Below are positions 11,276 through 24,783 of a stretch of 64,000 nucleotides of DNA, piece after piece; the stretch's first letter is position 1, and each line of letters opens with the position of its first letter. Source of the stretch: Madurella fahalii (Eukaryota; Ascomycota; Sordariomycetes; Sordariales); assembly GCA_029876055.1 (NCBI GenBank), contig CM056875.1, forward strand, positions 6,659,001-6,723,000. The letters are read 5' to 3'. Both the position numbers and the translations under genes were made by a program. A model generated the notes under the pieces. It searched no databases. It was not told the DNA's origin and saw nothing but the letters and a program-made list of their open reading frames with translations.

Positions 11276-12182
11276 AATAAATAACGTGTTTTATATACGA
11301 AAGATATATATAAGCGAAAGATACACGAAACCGCGACCTCGCGACTTTCCACTTTCATCCAAAACACCCCCTCAGCCAAACATACCGCAGAAAAACAACG
11401 AAAGTCAAGTAATATTAGCACTTCAGGCTATACAAAATGACCTAAAGCTAAGCGCACGAACTGCCGGGAAAATCTACTCTGTAGATCACCAAAAACTAGG
11501 TCGTCGCAAATACAGTATTCGACAGTAATATGATATTCTAGCCAACTCCCGAAAACTAACTAACCTAGAAAAATCAGTTATTGTTTAGTATATCTTTGAC
11601 CTAGATTCTAAAGGATTTGCTCTCTACTTGTCTAGTATAGAAGATATAGCTAAGTAACTGCTTATTGAATGCAATATAGGATGTATCGACGTGCTCTGGG
11701 TATATAACTTCGTCAAACGCTATCCAGAGCTCGCTATACATTTCAATTAGAAATATGACTATTAAAAGGCTAAATATAAAGATCTAGAGATTATTTACAA
11801 CTGGTTCGTATTTGTATAGAATATAATTGCAAAGTATAGAATCTAAGAAGCGGATATCTATAACTTTAACGAGACTAGGTTTTAGATAGGTATTATCTCG
11901 ATTACTATAGTCGTTATAGGCTTTAAATGATATAGTAGGATAAAATCGAAGTAGTCTAGTAATTATAAATAGGTAACAGTAATCTAGAGTACTAATATAA
12001 CTAGCTAGGTAATCCTACCATTTATTATTATCAAAGGTAAATATTACCTTTCGTCTTAGTACAAAGATAGCCTACTACCGAAGGATTAGATTATCGTTAT
12101 ATACGAAAATAGTTAGACTACTGATAAAAGAGGTCTAGAATGGGTTCAGTACTTTAATAAGTATATTAGAGCTCGTATAACC

Positions 12183-12541
12183 TGTGAGGACCGGCTGAGC
12201 GGGGCCAGCGTGAGACGCGGTCTGGAAGCCTCGGAGCCGCAGCGTAAACGAGCCTCAGAAGCAACAACGGCACTAAGCTGGAATGGCATAAATAGCGCGT
12301 CAGATGAGCGTCGAAGGAGCGCACCAGCAAGGAGGACGACAAAGCAGCAGAGCGGGGAAGTAAGCCCTAGCGATACTGTCATGGGCATAAGAAGGAGGGC
12401 GGGAGACAGAGCTTAGGGGAGAGGCAGAGTTCAATGAGACCACCACTCAACCCCTAACGAGCACTCTGCTCCTACGTTGCGCGTACACTGCTTGTACCCA
12501 GACACTCTGGTCTTACTACCCTTGGATCCTTGATCCTCACA
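12183..12541 (-). mobile_element. Solo LTR of element A (copy 1)
   Basis: 359 bp from TGTGAGGACC to GATCCTCACA, flanked on both sides by TAACC (12178-12182 and 12542-12546), inside the pogo transposase frame. It is GC-rich and little RIPed compared with its host, so it arrived later. The ~67-residue open frame on its plus-complement recurs in other A LTRs and is probably only LTR conservation. Confidence 0.92.
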
Positions 12542-12939
12542 TAACCAGGGTTCATCACCTCCTCGTCCTTGATAGCTATAATAGCTACTATTTGACCGAC
12601 TTTAAGATATACTATAGAGAGAACAATATTATTACTCTCTATATACCTCCTTACTCGGCTTATATCCTCTAGCTGCTTGATATTAGGTGTTTTAGCCTAT
12701 TTAAGATAGTATATAGCGAGTAAATCGAGGAGATAATATAGACGAGTATAATCTATATCACTAAAGAGAACTTTTTTCCCGTATTTTATATAGCTTTCTA
12801 GGTAGCAATAAAATATAACAATATTCAAGGAGGTTTTCAAAGTACTAGACTTATTCCTTTTAATCGTGAGAAGGTGATCTCCTAGTTAGACGTCTGTCTT
12901 AAAACGCTAATACTCCCGAACTTACGGCCTAGCAGTATC

Positions 12940-13218
12940 TGTCGGAAACACGACACCTCTGAATCGTGGGAAATAACAGTTTAGGTTTTTGTGTGCCTTG
13001 TCTTGATTGTCTTGATTGTATGTTCATTGTGTTCATCGTCTATGTCTCTCTACTAGAGAGCTTACTCCTTTTATAGATGAGATACACGTACAGGATGACG
13101 TCTATACAGTGGCGCAGTTGGCTGCCAGTCTTCCTTAGCTCAATAGAGTACATAGGTTTGGCTCCTGCACTAGATCCTGTGATCCTGATCCTTGGACTAG
13201 CACCTGACCCTTTTGACA
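12940..13218 (-). repeat. 3' LTR of copia B
   Basis: 279 bp, TG..CA ends; same length and orientation as 40498-40776. Adjacent on the element-internal side is the purine tract ending GAGGGGGTG. Confidence 0.88.
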
Positions 13219-16200
13219 CACCCCCTCAGATTCAACCCATCAGAAGCTTAAATCTGGACTTCTCTCTTACAGACTGGGTATCTGTATCAGTCCTAGCTAC
13301 TTGATGAATCTTTAGTATAAGGGATAGTTAAGAGCCTTAGTTAACCCATCTGCTATCATCTTGGTTAAAGGTATATATTCCACCTTAATCTTCTTGTTTA
13401 CGACTTCCTGGCATAACCAGTGGTTGTAGATATCTACATACCGTAGTCGGGTTTGGAGGGTAGCTATTTCAGCTGTAATAAGTCATATAGTTTGCTAATT
13501 GTCACATTGAATCTTGATATAATGGTCGTCCAGTTTGACTGATAGTTCGGCCAGTAGTCAGCTTACAAATAGAGACTCTTTGGCAGCTTGTACTAAGGCC
13601 AGTAGTTCAGCCTCTGTTGTAGATGTGGTAACAGTTTCTTACTTATTAGCTCTCTAACCTATAAGCCTACCAAACAACTTTATAGCGTATGCTTAGAAGC
13701 TCTTTCGATCAAGGCTATTGTCAGCAAAAGAGGCGTTACTGGCAATAATATAGTCATCGCCACCCCCTAATTGCAAGGCCAGTTTGCGCGTATAATATAA
13801 GTAGTAGAGGACCTGGTCTGCAGCTTTGTAGTACTCGGGTCTAAAGTTGGTATTAAATCTGACTAGCCATGACATTGCAAAAGCTATATTGGGCTTTATA
13901 ATCACAACGGTATATAGGATAGATCTAGTCTTCCGCTGGTAACTAGTAATTGACAAATACTCTGCTTTATCATCGTATGGCAATAATTCGGCCGTAGCTA
14001 TTAGGATCTTGGCCGTTAGATTCGTCGTAGCCAGGTTAACAATCTTATCAAGGTAAGCCGTTTGCGATAGCCAGATCAATCTTTTAGATCGGTCCCTTAT
14101 AACTTCGATACCTAGGAACCATCGTAAGTCATCCCCGTCTATAAGCTGGTACTTCTATTACAGTAAGTTAATCAGTGTCTGGACAACGGCTGCCTTTTCT
14201 TTCTTATAACCCAAAATAATATCGTTGACGTAGAAGAAAATTAGGATTCCGTCTTTGATTAGGATACAGGGCTCGTATAGAACTGCTTGGAACCCTAGAG
14301 TCGAGAGAGTTATCTTGAGTTCTTTTTACCAAAGTAGTGCTGACTCGCGGAGGCCGTATAGGGCTTTCTTCAGCTATAAGACTTTGTTAGGACTTTTATA
14401 GCTGGGAGGTATCTACATATAAATAGTATCTTCTAGTATAGCGTTGACAAAGGCGTTAACTACATCGAATTGCTTTAATTCGAGGTCGAATCTAGCTGCA
14501 ATAGCTATAATAATACGAAATATCTAGCGGCAAGAGTAGCTACATAGGTCTTCTATACCGATAGTCTTTATTGGTCATCTCTAATAACCAGCTTTACTTT
14601 ACATTTCTTAAAGGTTCCGTCTTAGTTAAGCTTATAGATATATACCTATATACAATCTAAAACGTACTTATCTTCCTTCTGTAGCTCTTGCCGGTCAACT
14701 TTAGTCCAACAATCCATTTCAGCATTCACTTGTAAGTAATCCTTTTCGGCTTGGATAAATTGATCTTTGAATAGATGGTCTTTGAGCTGGTGGTACTATC
14801 TTGGTAGTGGAGGTAGATCTTGGCTATAGAGGGTCTATAGACCGTAAGGCTATCTAGCAAGTCGTTATACCATTGCCTTCGTAAGTGCCTGACCATCGTA
14901 TACGCCAACTGGTTGCTATAACTATCCTGCCATAAAGGCAGCCATCCAGAGTTTAAAGGTTGAATCTAATACAGCTTGACGATCGGTTTATTAGATCGAA
15001 GCTATAAGTAATACGGCCAGCAGCAATAAAGGAGGTATAGGATACGGCTCAAATCTTGAGGACGTATATAGAAATTCAACCTCTTCTTCAGTCTCTTCTT
15101 CAGCCGCTTCTTCAGCCTGGTTCTCGTCAGTATCTAATATCGGCTGTTCGACAGCTTCCTCTTCTAGTGCTATAGATCTTGGTATCTCTAGTTCAGGTAG
15201 TTGTATTGTTGTAAGGAGGTAGCTCAGTTCGTCGAGTTGGAGATGCAAGCAGTTGTCCTTTAGGGTTTGGATATCCCTATTAAAGATCTCCTCTTCATTG
15301 AATATCATATCCCTTATACTGATCACTTTATTAGTTACCGGGTTCCAGATCCTATGGATATTTAAAGAGCTATATCCGATAAGGTAACCGATCTAGGCTT
15401 TTAGTTCCAGCTTTGGGTTCTATTACTGAAGATTTTTCGGCTTGTTAAATACCTCTTTTTAAGCGCTTGTTATTAAGGCAAAGGCTTTATAGCTCTAAGC
15501 TCGGAGATGAGCTTAGTCTAGCTTCCTATCTTCTACTACTATACCATCTCTATAGGCAAGGTAGGTATAGAATCAATTGTACAGGGTCTTCCAGTTATAG
15601 CTGTATTTAGAGGTCCGGTTATATAGATAGACTGTAGCTCTAGTAATCTCTAGCTAAAGTATTGCTGGAAATTTGGCACCGGCTCGTATTGCCCTAATCT
15701 TTTCTATAATTACACCTCCTGAGCGTTCGGTGCCTCTATTTTGCACTAGCGTATTAGGTACTGAAGGCTCGACCTTAATAAAGCGTTATATAAAGACGGT
15801 TTTAATAACTGGCTAATGGAATTCGTTATTATATTCTACTACCCTAGGCTATAGTTAGTATTATTACTCTAGGGTACTGAAGAAATAATCGAGTACTGGA
15901 ATAATAAACTCAGCCTCTCTATCCTAAAGGTAGTAGTCCTAGGCTAATCCGGACTACCTATCGACTATCAATAACAGATATCGGTAGCCGTTATAGCCTT
16001 CTTTAAAGTCGAAGAGGTCTATAACAAAGTGCATCTCTAGGCCTTTACTATAGTCTCTAGGTTGTCGCCGGATTCGAAGCTTAGCCTTAGAGACTCCATA
16101 TACCTCACATTTGACTATAGTAGGCTCCTTGATCCATACGCCTTAGGTATGCTGGACCAGGTGTTCTAATACCTGTAGGCCAGGATAGCTAAGCCGTAAG

Positions 16201-16921
16201 TGCCATAAGTTAGCAATCACTTTATTAGGCTGTCTTTTGGTATAGGTATTAAACCTATTGCAGCATATAACGAAGGCTGCATTAGAGTAGGTACAGGATA
16301 GATCTTCTAGGACAAACTAGTCGTATTGATCTACTAGGTAGCTAAGGATAAGTCCATTAGACCTCTGTAGGCAGTTATTACTAGGACTTATATCTCACTA
16401 GATACCTTACTTTCGTAGTTACCGTAAAGACACTAGGTTGCAGACAAATCTAAGGCAATAGACTATATCTTGAAGCCGTAGGATATAGGTAGTTTTTGGT
16501 CGGCGTTGCCGTATCTATTACCATCGAGGTCGTGACAGCTGGTACCCCTGAATCTGGATATTCATATCTCCGTACCCTTAGATAGGTACTAGGCTATTAC
16601 CGGCCTATACATAGTTGCTAAGCTCGGCTCTTTTATAATTATTGAACCTATATCTTTAGTTAAAGATATAAATAGTAATTTTAGAGTCTAGGATAGCTGA
16701 ATTTTTCAAAGGATACTCAGCTGTTAAGAAGGCTGTCTTTGCAATCAGAAAACTACCAGGGCAGTAGCCGATTTTTCAACCTAGTCAACTCTGTGACTCT
16801 ATCTAATGCCTTAGCTTCTCGACTTCTTTTTACAACGTCGGATTCTTTAAGACCTCGTCGACCCTAATCCGAATGTAGTCTCTTTCAGCGAATCCTTCAG
16901 GTACTAATTCCAGAAAGGCAT
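13219..16921 (-). pseudogene. Copia B pol remnant: protease, integrase, RT, RNase H
   Basis: Read right to left with stops ignored. A CCHC-like knuckle tail (RCYYAFLELVPEGF) lies near 16880-16921. The protease (AILDSKITIYIFN, expected DSGT) is near 16640-16690. Integrase-like text and an acidic linker rich in EEEAVEQ follow (14990-15330). RT has FFYVNDIILGYKKEKAA near 14215-14250, where the catalytic YVDD reads YVND, a G-to-A change. The RNase H side is 13693-14079 (YQRKTRSILYTVVIIKPNIAFAMS, ASNASFADNS). RIP-type stops occur throughout. It encoded the Ty1/copia replication enzymes and is now dead. Confidence 0.85.
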
Positions 16922-17379
16922 TGATGCCGGAATATGTAGATTAGATAAAGAGATTAGATAAGAGTTAGTTGTCAAAAGGATCAGGTGCCAAAGGATCAGG
17001 ATCACAGGATCTAGTGCGGGAGCCAAACCCATGTACTCTATTGAGCTAAGGAAGACTGACAGCTAACTACGCCACTGTACGGACGTTATCCTGTACGTGT
17101 ATCTCGTCTATAAAAGGAGCCAACTCTCCAGCGAAGAAAAAGGGGAGAAGGGCACAATGAACACAATCAACTCAAGACACATAAAATTCTCAACTGTCAT
17201 TTCCCAAGATTCAGAGGTGCCGTGTTTCCGACATTAGTCTGTGCGCGCAACGCGACGCATATCCTGCTATAGATAAAACCCACTATAGCCAGACCTCCCA
17301 CTCTTCTTCCACGATCTCTACAATCAATCAATGACCTCTTTTACTACACTTCTAACCCTTGGCTCTCTTTCCTATATCA
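16922..17379 (+). repeat. 5' LTR of C, split by solo LTR B2
   Basis: 16922-16969 plus 17239-17379 gives 189 bp, equal to the 3' LTR. It contains GATAAAACCC and the shared segment CTATAGCCAGACCTCCCACT. Confidence 0.88.
16970..17233 (+). mobile_element. Solo LTR of copia B (copy B2)
   Basis: 264 bp from TGTCAAAAGG to TTTCCGACA, with TTAGT repeated immediately before (16965-16969) and after (17234-17238). It is oriented opposite to the surrounding B element, so it represents a separate insertion into C's LTR. Confidence 0.92.
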
Positions 17380-17606
17380 AGTAGTAGCTGCGACTACTAC
17401 CTTCGATCACTATTGCGCTATTCGCTCGCCCTGAGTAGGAGCGATTGAGCAACTACCCTATACCATTCGCTTGCCCTAAGCGGAAGCGAAGAGGCATAAC
17501 TACAACTACCGACTACGTTGTCGACTAAACCTCGCCTAAGTGCTTGGAATAGGTAACGAAGTAATTAACTAGCCTGTACCTTTCGCTTGCCCTAAGTAGG
17601 AGCGGC

Positions 17607-17965
17607 TGTGAGGATCAAGGATCCAAGGGTAGTAAGACCAGAGTGTCTGGGTACAAGCAGTGCACGCGCAACGTAGGAGCAGAGTGCTTGTTAGGGGTTA
17701 AGTGGTAGTCTCATTGAACTCTGCCTCTCTCCTAAGCTCTGTCTCTTGCCCTCCTTCTTATACCCGTGACAGTATCGCTAGGGCTTACTTCCCCGCTCTG
17801 CTGTTTTGTCGTCCTCCTTGCTGGTACGCTCCTTCGACGCTCATCTGACGCGCTATTTATGCCATTCCAGCTTAGTACCGTTATTGCTTCTGAGGCTCGC
17901 TTACACTGCGGCTCCGAGGCTTCCGGACCGCACCTCACGCTAGCCCTGCTCAGCCGGTCCTCACA
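17607..17965 (-). repeat. 3' LTR of element A
   Basis: 359 bp, TG..CA; purine tract adjacent on the internal side (17966-17985). Confidence 0.92.
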
Positions 17966-18779
17966 GAGCCTCCCTCCTTCCAGGCTCCTGCCCTCAGGAG
18001 CCGCCCAGGCTATATACTCCTATAAGTGGTCACCGCCCGAATTCCGGCCACCTTAGCCGTATGCGCGAGCTGTATAGTTACCCCTCCTACATAGCGCCTA
18101 AGGCGCCGATAACCGAAGGGTCGCCTACACTACTGCATTTTCCCTAGCTCTTATACCTACTAGTCGTACAGGCGCTTACAGTCCTTGGAATTTATAGGTA
18201 CACTAACGCTATAGGTTGTAGGCGCAGGCACGTCGGGATCGCCGCATCGAGTTGCATAGTAGTTAATGGAATTGCCTATTATTGCCCTCCTACTGGGCTT
18301 AACAATAGTATATACGCAACGTCAATAACTCAGAGATAGAGGAAAGGGAATTTTTACTGAAGGAAGGAAGTCGGAGTTGGTAATACGGAAGGGTTGTACC
18401 TAGGTTATATAGTCGTAATATAGAGGCAGCTCTATCTAGGCTCCTAGTAGTTATCCTCGATCTACTATCTCGCTATCCTTTTTATACCGAATTTTACTTC
18501 GTCCTAGGAAAAGTAAGCCCAGCCCTAGCCTTAGGTATAAATAGACCTTCCTTCCTACCAATTCCTTTCCTCTTTTCTTCTTTATAGTCTTGTACTCGTA
18601 GATTACGCCCTTCCTACTCCTCTGTCTCCTTCCTTCTTACCTGTACCTACTATACTCCTTTGTCGCTTATACTACATACTTATAGGCTAGTCTACTGACT
18701 TGTTAGTAGGTTATAGTAGCCGTTACCGCTCTCACTACACTACTCTTACTCTACTGTTCTTACTCCGCTCTCTACGCCC

Positions 18780-19844
18780 CTTCTACTTAGTCTGCTATAT
18801 CGGATAAACGCCCTATATATAGTGCCCTCACTGCTACTATAGGGAGGTTGTATATACTGACCTTATCTTAGGCCGAAGATAATAAAGAGCTTCCTAGCTC
18901 TTCCAAGAAGTCTAAGGTCGCTCCGGCGTCCCCTAGTTCCCCGGTAGGTTGGATCCTCCTTTTCTATGCTCTCGCTACTTCTGACCTACTCCCTTAGGTC
19001 GAAGACAATATTCTCCTATCCTCCCCGGTCGCTACTAGTACCTCCAAGGCTCGTAACAAGTTTATCGAAGGCACCCGCCGTATTATCCTGTAAGTATCCT
19101 TCCCCTTGCCACTAGCTCCCTGCTAATTGTATATAGCTGCCGTATATACCTCCGCCGTATATTGAAAAAGGGTCTCTCTACTAGTTACAAGAATTAAAGG
19201 AGCTCCGGTACCTATTACTCCCGCTATACGTCCTACAATTATATATACCTACCGGTAGGTCCTCTCTCCTTAGCTTGTACTACTCCTATAGCACTTAGTA
19301 GTAACGTCTAATCCTTCTAGGTTCCTCCTAATGCTCTAACTGCCGTAGTTCGCTTTGTAGAGACCTTCGATCGTATAGAGTTCCCTAAGCCTAGCGAGTC
19401 TATGAATTCTCCCTTCTACTTCCTTACTATGTATTCCCTGTGCTAATAGTACTTTCCTGTCTAGACTAATGCTCTTACGATCGAGGTCTAGGAGGTTGGT
19501 AATACCGCCCTATACACGCTTAAAGATTTCACTACTCCTGTACCCCGTTCCTCCGATCTCGCTGCCTACCGTACTAGCGCTAAGTACGTTAGTTGTATAC
19601 TGCGCCTCCGCTGCTTTAGTGGGGTTACTGAGAGCCTGTTATTCACCTCTCTTAGTAGTACTAGTCGCTTGCCCGCGTCCTTAGACGCTACTCCTGAGCT
19701 CCCTCTACTGCTGGAAGTGCAGACTACGGTTCTAACTAATATCTGGAAACACTTGGGCGATATAGAGGAGCTACTTTCATGTATCGCTAATCATCTTACC
19801 CTTATAGAGGAGGAGGATACTGAGGTTGAGAGTAAGGAGGAGTA
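18780..19844 (+). other. Antisense, apparently spliced reading frame in element A
   Basis: Opposite in strand to gag-pol and located between the chromodomain and the 3' LTR. Coding-like blocks are separated by intron-like gaps. The first block is SDKRPI.SAL (about 18800-18850). The second is AEDNKELPSSSKKSKVAPASPSS (18871-18940). After GTAGGTTGG..CCCTTAG comes VEDNILLSSPVATSTSKARNKF (19000-19090), ending at a GTAAGTAT donor. The last block is TVLTNIWKHLGDIEELLSCIANHLTLIEEEDTEVE, to 19844. The first three blocks and both intervening introns recur in A2 (37400-37720) and A3 (50480-50770, reverse), where one intron has TACTAATCC as branch point. The product is unknown: hydrophilic with an acidic C-terminus. 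No start codon survives. Confidence 0.5.
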
Positions 19845-19899
19845 GTTAGAGTGCTGTTAATACGTAGCTTTTCGTAGGTTTTTTAATACCCTTTAGATA

Positions 19900-22800
19900 A
19901 ATCGAAGCTTTTTCCCTTGCCCTAGTATACCCTTATATACTTATACCCTACGTCGCCTCTATACCTTCGCTAGTTCTGCTTTGTATACCCTCAACAGTAG
20001 TCTATTATCTAGGTGCTCCCTAGGTTCCTAGGTATTATCCTTAGGCAGATACCCTTTCCATTTGATTAGGAACTGCCTATTCCTCGTTGGGCCTTTATAG
20101 TCGATAATAGCTTCTACCTTATAATGCTGCTCCTCTAGCTCGATGTCGACTCTTTTATACTACTTTCGAGTTTGTTCCTTACTACCTTTAAATAGTTCGA
20201 GCAGGGTAATTGGGAAGACTCGATAGATACAGTAATACTGTAGTAAGTCCAGTTCGTATACCATCTTCCTATTGCTAATAATCTTAAGGATCTTGAAGGG
20301 CCCTAGATACTTATCTACGAGTTTACTGCTCGGGCACTGCTATTTAAGGTACTTCGTTGAGAGCTAGACCTATTGGCCAACCTCAAACGCTTTGTCTTCC
20401 CGTTTACGATTATACCACTTCTTGTAGTTCTTATTGGTAGTAACGAGAATATCGTAGATCTTCCTATAGCTCGCTAACAGGCGTTTTGCTTGCTTATCTA
20501 TAGCAGGGACAGCGTTTTTAGGAATTACTATGGGGTCTGGGGGATCTCGAGGGTAGAATCTATAGAGAAGGAAGGCCGGGGTTAACTGTATCGCCGTATA
20601 GTAGGAACTATTATAGGCGTACTCCGCTAGGCATAGATAATACGCCTAATCCGCTTGATCGTAGCTATAGAACATACGTAAGTAGTACTCGAGTATTTAG
20701 TTCTAGTACTCCGTCTACCCATTAGTCTGTAGGTAATATACAGTACTCAGGTACTGCTTAATACCTAAAAGTTTGTATAAGGTCTTCCAGAAGGAGCTTA
20801 TAAACAGGCTGCCTCTATCGGATACAATAGACTAGGGAAGTCCGAAGGGCCGGTAGACGTGGTCGAAGAATAGTTCTGTAAAGGCACTTGCTATAAACGT
20901 CGTGGTTATTGCGATATAGAGAGTGTACTTTGTAAACTTGTCTACTACAACTGGAGCAGCGTTATATACCTTGCCTATCCAAAGGTCAATCAAGGTTAGT
21001 AGGCCTATAATGAAGTCTACTATAATCGTCTGCTACAGTCCGTCGGGTACCGGCAGCACTGCAAGCAAGCTGTAAAGGCGGTATGTATATAGCTTCGTAC
21101 GTTGGCAGGTCATATAGTTGCCGTTGACGTGCGCTACTACGTCCTCTCTTATAGACGGCCAAAAGTAGTTATGCCCTAGACGCTCCTATATCTTCCTAAA
21201 GCCTCTATAGCCCGCGGTTGGTGCGTTATAATAGCTCTCAATCAGCTCGTGCCTAAGGGAGGGGGGAATATATACTCTACCTTAGTAACGGATAAGCCCG
21301 TCCTCTCCTTTTCTCTATGAGCCTTCGCTGCTGCTATACCGCTTCCTCCGAGCGTCCGACTAAAGCTATTGATCTTTCTATTGCTCTTCAAGTAACAACT
21401 CTTCTAAAGAGAGCTACCCTCCTTTTACCTGGGTCCCGTAATCTCCGTTTTTAGCACCAGAGGCGCCTACGATAGGCGTGCGGTGATCAGGCATAGCCTT
21501 ATTATAAGAGTCATTCCCTATATAACAGCAGAGGCCTCCGACGCCGAATACAATATGATAACTATAATACGGTCCCTCGGGGGGCTAGCGCTAACGACGT
21601 ATATCTACTTATGAACATTAGATACAACGCCCTCGTCCTTATCTATAGAGCTATAGCTGCGCTTCTCGCTATAGTCCCAGACCTTTTAGACGACTATATC
21701 GCTCTAGCCTTCTTAGCTTAGTAGCAACCTCTTAAACTCTTCTTTTTCTTCTTCAATAGCTTCTTCGTCTTCAGCTGTCCTTATATGCAGCGGCAACGCA
21801 GCTCCGGGACATAGTCAGAGTAGTCCTCGGACTGCCGCGACAACAAAATAAGGGCCGGGGTTCTTTTATTGCTCTCGTTCGACCCTGTCCTACAGGAGTT
21901 GAAGCAGCGAGTTCTCAGTATTTTCGTCTACTTCTTCCTCTTCTATATAGTCTAGCCTATATAAGAGATCGTTAGCAGGGTTCTGAATACTAGGGCGGTA
22001 CTTAATAACAAAGTCAAATACAGCTAAGTCGTCACTCTAATGCAGCTATCGCTAGCTCGGCCTCTTCTTGGTCTTCCAGTACTCTAGGTTAAGATAGTCT
22101 ATTAAGACTATAATCGGGACTTGGGTGTAGAGGAGGTACTGAGACCAGGTACGGAAGGCGTCGACGAGCGTAAGTAGCTCCCTATCTCCGGTATCGTAGT
22201 ACGTCTCTTCAGGCATAAGCTTCCTTGACCTAAAGGCGACTAGATGCTACCGATCCTCGTAGAGCTACGAGAGTACAGCTCCAATCGCGTACTTCGAGGC
22301 ATCTGTCTCTATACGGATAGGCAGGGAGGGATCGAAATGCTTGAGGATAGGAGCCTCGCTGAATTTACTTCTTAGTAGCTCGAACGCTTCGGCTACCTCC
22401 TCCGTAAGCACGAATAGGCGTTTCTAGTCACTGTATAGGAGGTCTATTAGGGGGGTATAGATCTTCAAATAGTTTCTAATGAAGTGACGGTAGAACCCTG
22501 TAAATGCTAAGAAGACCTGGATATCGTATATACTATAGAGGAGCGGCTACTGTATAACGGACTCGACGTAGGACAGCTCTATAGCGATCCCCTTAGGTGA
22601 GATTATATACCCTAGGAACTCGACTTCAGTAGTATGGAATTGGCACTTCTTGAGATTAGCGTAGAGGTCGGCCTTTTCCAATCGATTGAGGACTTCTTTT
22701 ATATACTGCTTATACGTTGCTTTGTCGTCGCTGTAGATTAGGATATTGTCTAAGTAGACGATATACGTAACGTCTATTAGTCCAGATAATACTTGGTTGA

Positions 22801-23973
22801 TATATATCTAGAAGGTCGCTAGGGCGTTGGCTAACCCTATCGGTATTATACGGAACTCGTAGTAGCCGTATTGTATATGAAAGGCGGTCTTCTATTTATC
22901 GCCCTTGCTGAGCCTGATGCGATAGTATATATCCTTCAAGTCGATCTTAGTATAGATCTTAGCCGATGATAGGCGGTTAAGGATCTCTCCAATTAGCGGG
23001 ATAGATACGTGGTTCTTATGTATTACTGTATTTAGTCCTCGGTAGTTGACGATAAGGCGTAATTCGCCTCCCTTCTTAGGACGAATAGAATAGGGGCGCC
23101 TGTAGGGTTTGTTGAGGGTCGTATCCAGCCCTTCTCTATAGCGGCCTTAAGCCATTCGCGTAGAGTCTCGAGCTCTGTTGCCCCTAGTAGGTAAATCGGC
23201 CCCTAGGGTAGCTGCGCGCTGTCTACGAGTTCGATACGATACTTCGTCGTTGTCTAGGGGAAAGGCAAAATCCTAGACTTGTAGAACAGCTTCTCGTATG
23301 CCTGGTAAGCCTCGGGGAGCTGCAGTTACTCTAGCTCGTACGTTACGTTGGCGGGGTCCTCGCTAGAGGGGACAACAGCTACGAGGGCGAATACAGATCC
23401 CGTCTATAGTTGCTTGGGCTCAACGCGTAAGCCCACTTGTAGCGCCTTAGGCGGGTACGTCTACGTCTTGCTTCGGAAGTCGATATCGGGGTTGGCTATC
23501 TCGAGCTAAGGCTGGCCGAGAATGATGACAAAGGGCTCGATATCTGCGACTATAAGGCATAGAAGGTACGTCTAAGTTCTGCCTTTACAGTCGGTGGCAC
23601 GTATATAGAGGGGATATACTCCGTAAGTTCGTATAGGTTTATTTCCGATGCTAGCAAGCCCTATAGACGGCTCGAAGTATTCGAGGAGGGAGTGCTTAGC
23701 AAGGTAGCTATAGCTGATTAGATTGTAATCTGTTCCTGAATCGAGTATTGCAGGTGCCTTCTTCCAACTCCCCTGCAATCTGACTATAATATCGGATTCT
23801 ATACAACGAGAGGTGCCCCCCGTATTATTCTATCGCTCCGCTGCTACGGCCCTAGCGCGTTCTCATAGAGGGGTCTGGTTACTGTTGCTGATAAGGCTGT
23901 CATTGGGGCATCGGAGCGCTATATAGCCTGCCTAGTCGTATCGTCCGTAGACCGCTTAGGGGCAATTAGTCGA
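19900..23973 (-). pseudogene. Element A pol remnant: protease, RT, RNase H, integrase, chromodomain
   Basis: Protease is at 23572-23778 (AILDSGTDYNLISYSYLAKHS, active-site DSG intact). The RT core is at 22735-22776 (YIVYLDNILIYSDD; YLDD reads YLDN). RNase H is near 21.9-22.4 kb (IETDASKYAIGAVLS). Integrase has an HHCC-type zinc region near 21.1-21.25 kb (HVNG..TCQRTK) and a catalytic core near 20.6-21.05 kb (VVVDKFTKY, SDRGSLF, QTNG*TE). A chromodomain lies near 20.06-20.16 kb (EAIIDYKGPTRNRQFLIKWKGY, then DNT*EP). Chromodomains steer chromovirus integration to heterochromatin. Stops are nearly all TAG at expected Trp/Gln. Confidence 0.88.
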
Positions 23974-24188
23974 TGTCAGATCGAAAATTGGGATTGCTGT
24001 GAGAAAAGGAGAGTGAAAGGATGATTCGCATTGAAGGAGCGGCGTCTGCGCAGCTATCGCTTCTAAGGAGGTGGTAGGTGACAGTGTTGAACTCTGAACG
24101 TTCCAAAACTTCCGGCGAAGCCGGTAATTTATAGGCCCCTGACCCTGGCAGTGCCCCGCCTGCACCTGACACCCTCCTGCACCTGACA
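23974..24188 (-). repeat. 3' LTR of D
   Basis: 215 bp, TGTCAGGTGC..CGATCTGACA on the minus strand; identical to 26586-26800 by eye. Confidence 0.92.
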
Positions 24189-24284
24189 AGGTACTCCCCC
24201 TTGCTTGGGTTCCTCCTGGAACCCGTACAGAGCTCTCTTCGACTAGCTAGCTGCGTAACAGGTGCTCCTTGACTGCGCGACCGT

Positions 24285-24700
24285 AGCTGCAACGAACTGA
24301 CTGACTCGAAGGCTGAATCGCTGACTGCAGCGAGCTGACTGACTCTCCCTCGAAGGCCGAATCGAACTGACTGACTGCCATCCGCAACTGCGTAAAAGGT
24401 GCTTTTTGACTGCGTAACTGTAGCTGCAACGAACTGACTGACTCTCGAAGGCTGAATCGCTGACTGCAGCGAGCTGACTGACTCTCCCTTAAAGACCGAA
24501 TCGAACTGACTGACTGCCCTCTGCAACTGCGTAAAAGGTTTTTTTTGACTGCGTTACCGTAGCTGCAATGAATTCTCGAAGACTGAATCGAACCGACTGA
24601 CTTTCTCGAAGACTGAATCGAACTGACTGACTTTCTCGAAGACTGAATCGAACTGACTGGCTTTCTCGAAGACTGAATCGAACCGACTGACTACCTCCCC
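24285..24700. repeat. Internal tandem repeats of D, short unit
   Basis: About 2.5 copies of a ~134-bp unit starting GTAGCTGCAACGAACTGACT (near 24287, 24420 and 24557), then four ~30-bp copies of CTTTCTCGAAGACTGAATCG at 24570-24690. No reading frame is preserved across units. Confidence 0.8.
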
Positions 24701-24783
24701 TTCCCTAGGGTTCCTCCTGGAACCCGTACTCTGAATTGCTGGCTGGCGAAATCAGTTGCAGGCAGTGTTGTCTCAGAAGACCA

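Noticed and set aside
12146..12388. ~67-residue ORF conserved in several A LTRs
   Set aside because: Conservation is explained by the LTRs being copies of one sequence; the ORF spans promoter and R region and is disrupted in A2/A3 copies.
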